The notes beneath the pieces are model-generated. The model was given only the letters and a program-made list of their open reading frames with translations, was not told where the DNA came from and searched no databases. The translations under genes and the position numbers were made by a program. 64,000 nucleotides of DNA, from NCBI GenBank assembly GCA_951640195.1, contig OX621171.1, positions 868,001-932,000 of the forward strand, given 5' to 3'. Source of the DNA: Porpolomopsis calyptriformis. Its lineage: Eukaryota > Basidiomycota > Agaricomycetes > Agaricales > Hygrophoraceae. Of this stretch, positions 57,362-64,000 are shown piece after piece; the first letter of the stretch is position 1, and every line of letters begins with the position of its first letter.

Positions 57362-58480
57362 CTATGTAACAGTCTTTGCTATCTTTACAAGAAACTGCGT
57401 ATCCTTCTTTACTCTGTCTTCAAATAATGTAGCCCAGCAGCGAATAAAACAAAGCGGTACAAGTATGCTCTTACTTCTGATATCCAACCTATTGGATTCA
57501 GCTAGAGTATCACCCAAATCATTGATCAGCCCCACAACAAGTATGCTCGGATCAAAAATGTACTGCCCCGCCGGCGCAGCCTTGAGCTCAGCAAACTTCG
57601 CCTCATACCACCCTGACAATCGCTCCGACGATACAGCATCCCCGGGGACTGCAGAGGATTCCAGGAACCGGACAAGGCTGTCAACGAATTGCAAGGCTCG
57701 CGTTTGGAAAGACAATCCCTCAGCCTCGCGTATGATGGGTTCCAGAGCCGACGAGCTCTGCTGGATGAATAAGATGCACGGTTTCTTATTGATCAGGAGC
57801 AGATCACAAGCAATGGCCGTCGGTGGTTCCCTTTCAAAGGCATCACTGTTGAATGCCAGATTAACAACCAACAAGGCCTGCCGAGCGTTGAGCCTATCAG
57901 ACAAGATTCAGCAAGTAATAACACCAATCTTGGGAAGACGCACCCTTCCCCTAAGCTGGCTAGGCCTCGTCCAGGCCAAATAAGAAAAGCCAGAACTTCC
58001 AAATCTTGGAGATCTTTGGCAAGGGAAGATATGTAGTGATTTCAAGCGCACAGTTATTCAGGATTATTCACCATGCCCCAACCACAAACAGATTGTCATC
58101 GCTTCCTTTGGATCTTGCACAAGGACTTCTGGTAAGAAGCTGATGATATGGTATTTGCCAATGTTTTTGAACATAGAAGTATTCGGATGAGGTATTATAA
58201 CATACCCCAAGCCAGGGGTAGTCTGGGTATTGGAAGGCATAGCGGATGTTGGATGAAAGATCCCAATATCATACGTCCAAGTGTAGCTCCTGGCATTATT
58301 GCCTCCAAAACCGTCAACTCTCTGATATTCCTGTAACCTTGTAAGGCTGTACCAATGTATATACATATGACCTGGGTAGCTATATCTGACTCTTCATCTC
58401 TGTCAGCACACTTGATACAATATGCAAAGCCTCTGTCACCATTGACCTGTGCTCTGTGTTCACACAAGTAAAGACAGAAG
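57362..58480 (-). CDS. Hypothetical multi-exon protein
   Basis: The best exon (57904 to about 57465) is open for about 145 codons: LNARQALLVVNLAFNSDAFE, CDLLLINKKPCILFIQQSSS, FQTRALQFVDSLVRFLESSA, GWYEAKFAELKAAPAGQYIF and DPSILVVGLINDLGDTLAES. Upstream pieces (58460-58064) include NGDRGFAYCIKCADRDEESD and YTWTYDIGIFHPTSAMPSNT joined by a possible 35-bp intron. The main exon looks like a soluble mixed alpha/beta domain. I do not recognise the family and the exon joins are uncertain. Confidence 0.45.
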
Positions 58481-58841
58481 GATTAAACTTATCGGGGTGC
58501 CATCTAAGTAATTCCTCTCATAAAGTTTTCTCGATTCCTCCGGCCTGAGATCTATCAGGATAGGAGAGAAAGCGTTGGATGCGCTCAGCAGTGAGATTGG
58601 CAGCTTGGCGGGGTTGAGGATCAAAAACAGGCCATGGGATTTGATCGAATCGCAAGGGTGGGGCTGCTTGCAGGCCCTCACGCTTCGGAGACAAGATGTT
58701 CATCCATTCCAGATTGTAGTTGTTAATCTGAGCAATCTGGTTCCTTCTCTACAGCACGGCATACATAGTGTATGGTGAGGTTTCCAAGATCTGTACAAGG
58801 GATCGGAAGGGAACACACACCTTTTCTTTCTTTCCCGCCGC

Positions 58842-59690
58842 TCAGGCTCTGCATTTTTCCTGATACTTGAAATTCTCCTCCTGTTGATGTAGAAAGGCTT
58901 CCTCCTCTTCTTGCTGGCGTCTGAAGGCTTCCTCCTCCTCTTGCTGGCATCTGAAGGCTTCCTCCTCTTCTTGCTGGCGTCTGAAGGCTTCCTCCTCTTC
59001 TTGCTGGCGTCTGAAGGCTTCCTCCTCCTCTTGCTAGCGTCTAAAGGCTTCCTCCTCTTCTTGCTGGCGTCTGAAGGCTTCCTCCTCCTCTTGCTGGCGT
59101 CTGAAGGCTTCCTCCTCCTCTTGCTGACATCGGAAGGCTTCCTCCTGCTGACATCAAAAGGCTTCTTGTTGGCGCCTCATAGCTTCTTCCTGCTGATGTC
59201 GGAACAACTCGTGTTGGAGCCTGATTGCTTCTTCCTCCTGTTGACGTTGAAAGGCCCCTTCTTGTTGGCGCCTCATCTCTTCTTCTTGCTGATGTCGGAA
59301 GGTTTCTTCTTCTTCTTGGCCCATCGTAGCTTCTTCCTCCACTTGACGCCTGGCAGAATCCTGCCCTTGTCGACGCATATTCTCTCCGTCTTCCGCCAGT
59401 GGACGATTGGCAGATTCCAACTCTTGCCAAAACCTAAAGTTTTCAGCCGCTTCTTGCAGCTTCCTGGCGGCGTCATCTGGCTGATGTCCGGGGGTCCCGT
59501 TATTCAGGTGGTTAACCTTGTGCTTCCTTTGCAGTTTCCAGAATTGAGCAATTTGATTCTTGGTTGCCCGTTTGGTGAGATCGCCTTCAGCCTGCCTTAT
59601 CGCTGTGAGCATCATATTGACAAACTCTAGGTTACGCGTTGTCGGCAGTGTGGGGTGAGCGGACATGTTCCCTGGCATAACGTCAGTCAC
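58842..59690 (-). pseudogene. Glu/Gln-rich decapeptide repeat protein with two nonsense codons
   Basis: Minus-strand frame from about 59690 (an internal MSAHPTLPTTRNLEF may be the true start): an N-terminal helical segment NMMLTAIRQAEGDLTKRATK with IAQFWKLQRKHKVNHLNN, then a long charged region of QEEEEAFRRQ-type decapeptides predicted to form a single alpha-helix or coiled coil. TGA at 59154-59156 stands where neighbouring repeats have CGA, and TAG at 59034-59036 where they have CAG. The frame ends at TGA 58842-58844. The plus-strand ORF over the same bases (LLLASEGF repeats) is an antisense shadow. Confidence 0.65.
58891..59130 (-). repeat. Eight 30-bp tandem repeats (coding)
   Basis: Eight consecutive 30-bp units, in exact register, of the type CTTCCTCCTCTTCTTGCTGG on the plus strand, differing by one to three bases. 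Degenerate units extend to about 59330. Confidence 0.95.
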
Positions 59691-60204
59691 AACATTGCTA
59701 AACTAAGTTCCTGACAACTTCCCTCCATATGATCGTCACCCCCTCAGAGTCAAGGGAAATAAGGTCCAAATTTGAGAATTTCATGGCCAACCCCACTTAC
59801 ATCTTGTGAACGACACTGTAAGGATGATGGGATCATGTGGGGGGCATGGTGTAAGCTACTCTGACACTACTCGAAGAAAGCCTTGCTTCTTCAAATATTT
59901 AGATACATAGTGAGCATGGAGAATGTTATCGGGGGTATATAAAGGATGGAAATTGAAGGGATCAATGATCTGGATCGCAAAGACGTTATTTATTTAATAG
60001 CTTCAATGAAGGGTTGAGTGGTACCTTGCACGCTCACAATGAGAGATGTTTAGCTAAGTCAACCAAATTAATATTGCCATGGGGTTGATATGGGTAGGCG
60101 TATTTTGCTTTGAAGCATGTCACATAATCCCTAGCGTGGTTGAAGAGCCGAACCTCCACACTGCAGTGGCGAAAGCCAGCAATATAGGTCAGCCAGTGGG
60201 GATT
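59691..60204. other. No supported gene
   Basis: Possible last exon(s) of the gene starting at 60763 may lie here, but none can be fixed. Confidence 0.35.
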
Positions 60205-60763
60205 TGAAGCCATCAAAGGTAACGCACCTCTTTGTGAACTCTTCATTTTCAGTATCAGCTTCGTTCTCATTTGCCACTGCTGTAACGTCTTCCAATGTGT
60301 CAATTTCAATGTCTGGTGCTGAACCGCTTGCTCTCAGCTTAGTCTTCAGAGGAGATGGTAGTCCTCAGGGCAAGCCAAAAATAATAATAAGTATAATTAC
60401 CAATGAAATGGCTTTTGAATATCCCAGGATCGCATTGATATAGTCTTCCTTAACATGTCCACCTCGCTTTCCGCTCAGTCCCACAGCGAGGTGAAACTCT
60501 GTGCATAGAGCCTCCAGAACATTGATCTTGCATCTCGCAAGCCTCGATCTGCGTGGGTTTTGAATGCCCAAAGCATTGGATAAGGCCTATCGTAGGAAGT
60601 TGGATTAGGAAGGGTGCAGACACATTGGTTCCTTGTCAATTACCTTATTCCAAAGTTCTGCCTTGATCTTTGACAGCTTTGGCACCTTCATCAGGGAATC
60701 AGCCTCGTGTAATCCGGCCTTGCGCTTCATGGCCCAAGAGTTCAAGCGCTCGAGATTAGCCAT
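60205..60763 (-). CDS. Small basic/acidic protein, three clear exons (3' end undetermined)
   Basis: ATG 60763. Exon 1 (60763-60644): NLERLNSWAMKRKAGLHEAD, KVPKLSKIKAELWNK. Intron 57 bp (60587-60643). Exon 2 (60586-60401): NALGIQNPRRSRLARCKINV, LCTEFHLAVGLSGKRGGHV and EDYINAILGYS. Intron 57 bp (60344-60400). Exon 3 from 60343: LRASGSAPDIEIDTLEDVTA and an acidic NENEADTENEEFTK, near a GTGCGTTA that may be a donor. Phases agree at both junctions and no stop interrupts, so this is a genuine expressed-looking gene. Basic helical N-terminal half suggests nucleic-acid or chromatin binding, which is inference. It is divergent from nothing obvious and sits upstream of the repeat protein on the same strand. 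Confidence 0.55.
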
Positions 60764-61377
60764 TTGCTTGTGACTTGGCTCGCTAGCTGATAGTTGTTAC
60801 TAAGGCTAACAAGGTTTAAGCTTGAATCTCGAGTAGCGGTCTGCTACTACTCGCAGCTTCATTCAATACTCGTCAGCAGATAACCCAACATTTCCCACTA
60901 CTCTCAGTGATCCAGACAGAAAAAGCTCCTACCCTCCTGGCCCTCAGATATTGCGTACGGCCACCAGTGAGTGATTTACAATGCGCGATGCACAAAACCC
61001 TTATCAACCCACCTGAAGAGACCTTCATGTTCAAGTGTATGGCATGGAGTCTGCTGTTATAATCCACATCACAATAATTTCTCGCTGGTAGCATTGTTTT
61101 TCACTCTCCCACTTGATGGAATGTGATAACCTGCTAATCTGTTCTTGGACAAGTACTGGGCTAAATCAGTTCATTCAACCACTGAAACACAATCGTACCC
61201 GCTCATGATGCTTGCTTACCTTACGGCGAGCGCTCCTGATTCATAAGGCATGAAGGCACAAAGAAAGAAGACCAGTATCGAGAATGGCTTCAGGCATCCG
61301 TCTCACTTGTCTGTAGTGCGTTCTGACGGATAGAAGATCCCCAATTACCAGAGTCATGGGTTGCATGCGAAGAGTTC
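60764..61377. other. No supported gene
   Basis: Contains the promoter region of the minus-strand gene at 60763; no ORF of note. Confidence 0.4.
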
Positions 61378-62240
61378 ATGCTGCATTTACAATCGCTGAA
61401 TCGGTGGAGTAACGAGTATGCGACAGACCTTGAACTGTTCCACACAAATGAGTGGATCATGGTGTATTGGGTGAGTTGGGGAAGCTACAATGATACTGAG
61501 TTACCATGGAAGCAAGTCGTTGAAGGATACAAAATAAATTGGGGTGCGAACATCTATCTATGCTTATGTCAGTGCCCAACCTCTCACTTGTTTACAGCTG
61601 CAAGGATGACTGAGGAACTCTAGAAATGTGCTACGAGGACTAGCTTGTGACCAGCCACGCTTACGTCGGCGAACCTCGCACATGTTTACAAGTCACAAGG
61701 ATGCTACAATGAGGCAGAAAAGCTCTACAAGTGTGTCAAAGAGGATCATCTCGGGCCAACCACCCCTCCATGTTTGTATTGGTGAACAACCTTGCTGGTG
61801 TTCATCAGTCACATGGATGATACGACGAGGCTGAGAAAGTCTACAAACGTGCATAGCTGGCCACAAGGGCCATCTTGGTACCAACCACCCTTCCATGCTC
61901 ACGCTGGTGAGCAGCCTCGCATTTGTTTACCACTCACAAGGACGATACAATGAAGCTGAGAAACTCACAAGCGTGCATTAGCTGGCCACAAGGGCCATCT
62001 TGGCACTGACCACCCTTCCACGCTTACATTGGTGAGCAACCTTGAATTTGTTTATCAGTCACAAGGACGGTATGAAGCAGCTGAAATACTCTACAAGCAG
62101 GCCATTGTTGGCCTGGGAACTCTCTGGGGCCCACCATCCAAATACTCGGGCTGAAACACAGAATCTTGCTCATCTCTATTTGTTACAAGGGTGACCTGAC
62201 GAAGCGGAATTCATCACACAGCGATACTCTCTGCTAACCT
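61378..62240 (+). pseudogene. Kinesin-light-chain-like TPR array, decayed (NLR-type remnant)
   Basis: Units of about 126 bp translate in several frames to TPR blades: LANVYKSQGCYNEAEKLYK, ALAGHKGHLGTDHPSTLTLV, SNLEFVYQSQGRYEAAEILY. At least four units are visible between 61660 and 62130, each broken by small indels or stops. The upstream frame (HLQSLNRWSNEYATDLELFH) may be the preceding TPR. Such near-identical 42-residue TPRs are characteristic of the sensor end of fungal NB-ARC/NACHT-TPR proteins; no nucleotide-binding domain is present here. Confidence 0.7.
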
Positions 62241-62708
62241 AGCTGGAATACCTCGAGATTCGGCAACGGTGGGTTGAGTGTCCATTCATGAATGTAAGTT
62301 GAAATATTTTGCTTGAAAAGATCTTTATCTCATGGTACCATATATTTTGATCACCCTGCGCCTTGCTCAATGCATTTTTCAAGAAATCTACTTCTTTCTC
62401 TCCCATGAAGTGGACAGAGAGATGACCCTTGGGAGAATCATTGGTGGATCGCAGTAATGCTGGTCAGGGTTTTCAATAAAGGAATTCAGATATGGCGGAT
62501 GCAGGCATTGGAGATTGTTTTAACAGATGAAATCATTGTCGATGGTGGTCACCGCTTGAGACATCTTGTTGCGTTAACTTACCTTGCGGATAAACATGAT
62601 AGATGTTTTGATTGACCTGATTGTGTTTGGCAAAGTTGATGGACTGTCATGGATCTGAGAAGGTAAAGGTATCAGATAAAGACGACTGGTCATGATGGAT
62701 AGAGACGA
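62241..62708. other. No supported gene
   Basis: Flank of element B2. The 5 bp before the LTR are GACGA (62704-62708), the expected target duplication, but the other copy lies outside the window. Confidence 0.5.
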
Positions 62709-63067
62709 TGTCAGAGATATATTTTTTCCTTTTCCTTTGCTCGTCTATTCCCATTTACATCAGACAGTTTACACCAATAGCCGCTTAGCCACCCAAACTC
62801 CGCTTAGTAATACAAGGTGACCAAGCCATATCTATATTTAGTCAACCATCACTCTCCTTATCTACATGACTCATCCATAGTCGTTACGACTCACACGTAG
62901 TCAATATGACTCATACTTAGCTAGTATATAAAGCTAGCAGTAGATAGACTTAGGATAAGTCTGTTTCTTTCGTTAACACCCCAATCAGTAGTCTTCCAAC
63001 CCTTTAAAACCCTACACCCAGAGCCTGAAGTAAAACCTTGCGATCAACCCTAGACTGCCGTCTAACA
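62709..63067 (+). repeat. B2 5' LTR
   Basis: 359 bp, TGTCAGAGATAT...GTCTAACA. Two exact ATGACTCAT sites (62866-62874, 62906-62914) precede the TATA box TATATAAAG at 62925. Confidence 0.95.
62866..62933 (+). promoter_or_regulatory. bZIP-type sites and TATA box in family B LTR
   Basis: ATGACTCAT at 62866-62874 and 62906-62914 matches the Gcn4/AP-1 consensus; TATATAAAG at 62925-62933 follows 10 bp later. Predicted RNA start is near 62957. Confidence 0.6.
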
Positions 63068-63079
63068 AGAAACAGACTT
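63068..63079 (+). other. B2 self-complementary primer-binding site
   Basis: AGAAACAGACTT immediately after the LTR, exact 12-nt complement of AAGTCTGTTTCT at 62957-62968, which is 32 bp after the start of the TATA box. Confidence 0.7.
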
Positions 63080-63247
63080 CCTTCTTGCTCACTCCACGCT
63101 ATACAACCCCTACTCTGTCTGGCCAGTGCTGAAGGTCTTCACCCATGAGATCAATTTCACCACCCAGACATTAACATCGATTAGGCTTGCTCTCTCCCCT
63201 TGTATTCCCGTCAAGCCCCCCAATATCCAACTGCCACCATTCCACCA

Positions 63248-64000
63248 ATGGTTTTGACTCGTTCATCATCCACTATCCCTCACCCTGCTATCCCTCTCTC
63301 CCAGGAAGGCTCTCTCCCTCCTGCCCCAGCTCCCATCCTCGACGAGACGGTTGACCCTGCCCAAGAAGAAGAAGAACAAGAAGAAGAAGAACAAGTGGGT
63401 CCCTCTCACTCAAAAGGGAAAGGTCGAGCTGAGGACAATGATGAGGATGAAGAAGAAGATCCACGCGTAGCCTTTGAGATCATGAAGCAGGATTATCAAC
63501 AATTGCTGCAGGTCCAATAAGACCAAGCGCAAGCGAGTCATAGAATCGAACAACAACTTCAAGTATTGATGGCCAACCTCATAGGCCCCCAACCTGTCCC
63601 TGCCCCTCTTGGGCTATTCCCACAACCTCTCCAAGCACCCCCAGTATTCCCCCAACCTGTCCCTGCCCCTGCCCCTGTCCCTGCCCCTGCCCCTGCCCCT
63701 GTCCCTGCCCCTGCCCCTGCCCCTGCCAAGATCAAAATGAACCCTCCTGACGAATTCTCTGGTGATCCCACCAAGCTCCGCAACTTCCTGCGTCAAGTGA
63801 AGTTGAATCATTTGGGACGACCAGGAATCTCAGAGGCCGACAAGATTATCTATGCCTTGTCGTTTATGATCGGAGGAAATGCAGAACCATGGGCTGAGCG
63901 TCAAGTAGACGCTTACACAACGTTGAACTGGGTTGGTGCCGATTGGGCTGTCTTTGAACAAGCCCTCACCCGAGACTTTGGAGACTTGGACCCCAAGTCA
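63248..64000 (+). pseudogene. B2 gag, truncated by window end
   Basis: ATG 63248 (MVLTRSSSTIPHP). Acidic stretch, then TAA at 63518-63520 where B1 has CAA, then the same frame continues: a Pro-Ala repeat longer than in B1, DEFSGDPTKLRNFLRQVKL, NHLGRPGISEADKIIYALSF (CGA where B1 has TGA) and LTRDFGDLDPKS at the window end. Apart from the one stop the frame is open. Confidence 0.85.

Larger units (their letters stand above)
62709..64000 (+). mobile_element. Ty3/gypsy chromovirus B2, 5' end only
   Basis: Plus-strand copy of family B: 5' LTR 62709-63067, self-complementary primer site, leader and gag reading off the window. Its LTR is about 96% identical to those of B1 by eye. Confidence 0.92.

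Noticed and set aside
58911..59630. Plus-strand 239-codon ORF of LLLASEGF repeats
   Set aside because: It is the antisense of the QEEEEAFRRQ repeat frame; the minus-strand reading has a sensible non-repeat N-terminus, and leucine runs arise from the complement of Glu/Gln codons.
1..64000. tRNA, rRNA, riboswitch or bacterial-type operon features
   Set aside because: None could be recognised; gene structure, introns and elements are all fungal nuclear.

Overview
This is fungal nuclear DNA, most likely from an Agaricomycete (Basidiomycota). The evidence is short introns of about 50-60 bp with GT/AG ends inside otherwise readable frames, a Plavaka-type transposase, a Tnp2/CACTA-like transposase, WD40 genes split by many small introns, remnants of NLR-like WD40 and TPR repeats, and Ty3/gypsy chromoviruses. 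The order within Agaricomycetes is uncertain. No rRNA, tRNA or CRISPR was recognised.

Layout. 1-16.5 kb: broken or intron-rich host genes (Myb/SANT-like fragment, degenerate WD40 array, two WD40 genes on the minus strand, a hypothetical gene) and a decayed Tnp2 transposase. 17-34 kb: a nested retrotransposon complex. 34-44 kb: a Plavaka transposase gene split by a complete LTR retrotransposon. 44-51 kb: a second complete retrotransposon. 51-62 kb: host-type genes (hypotheticals, a WD40 gene, a membrane protein, a glutamate-rich repeat protein) and a TPR remnant. 62.7 kb to the end: the start of another retrotransposon.

Two chromovirus families are present. Family A has A1 (35801-42684, target duplication ATGAG), A2 (22419-29284, GCCTC) and A3 (18395-33585, AGATC). 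Family B has B1 (44356-51278, GTCTC) and B2 (62709 to beyond the window). Both share a gag/pol junction that looks like a -1 frameshift site (GGGTTTT directly before the gag stop), a primer-binding site complementary to the element's own predicted RNA 5' end (Tf1-type self-priming), and an extra ORF between the chromodomain and the 3' LTR. Most interrupting stops and nearly all LTR differences are C-to-T or G-to-A transitions, as expected from RIP or methylcytosine deamination.

The nesting can be reconstructed from target duplications. A3 landed in a GNAT-like gene; A2 landed in A3 pol; a 1.6-kb TG...CA insertion (called X here, duplication CGCAC) landed in A3 ORF3; A1 landed in Plavaka. Two inversions then scrambled A3 with its flank (about 18395-21185) and the inside of A2 (about 22606-28567). 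Insertion X is the most unusual object: it lacks visible LTRs yet carries a complete, uninterrupted three-exon gene with TATA box and poly(A) signal, surrounded by decayed sequence.
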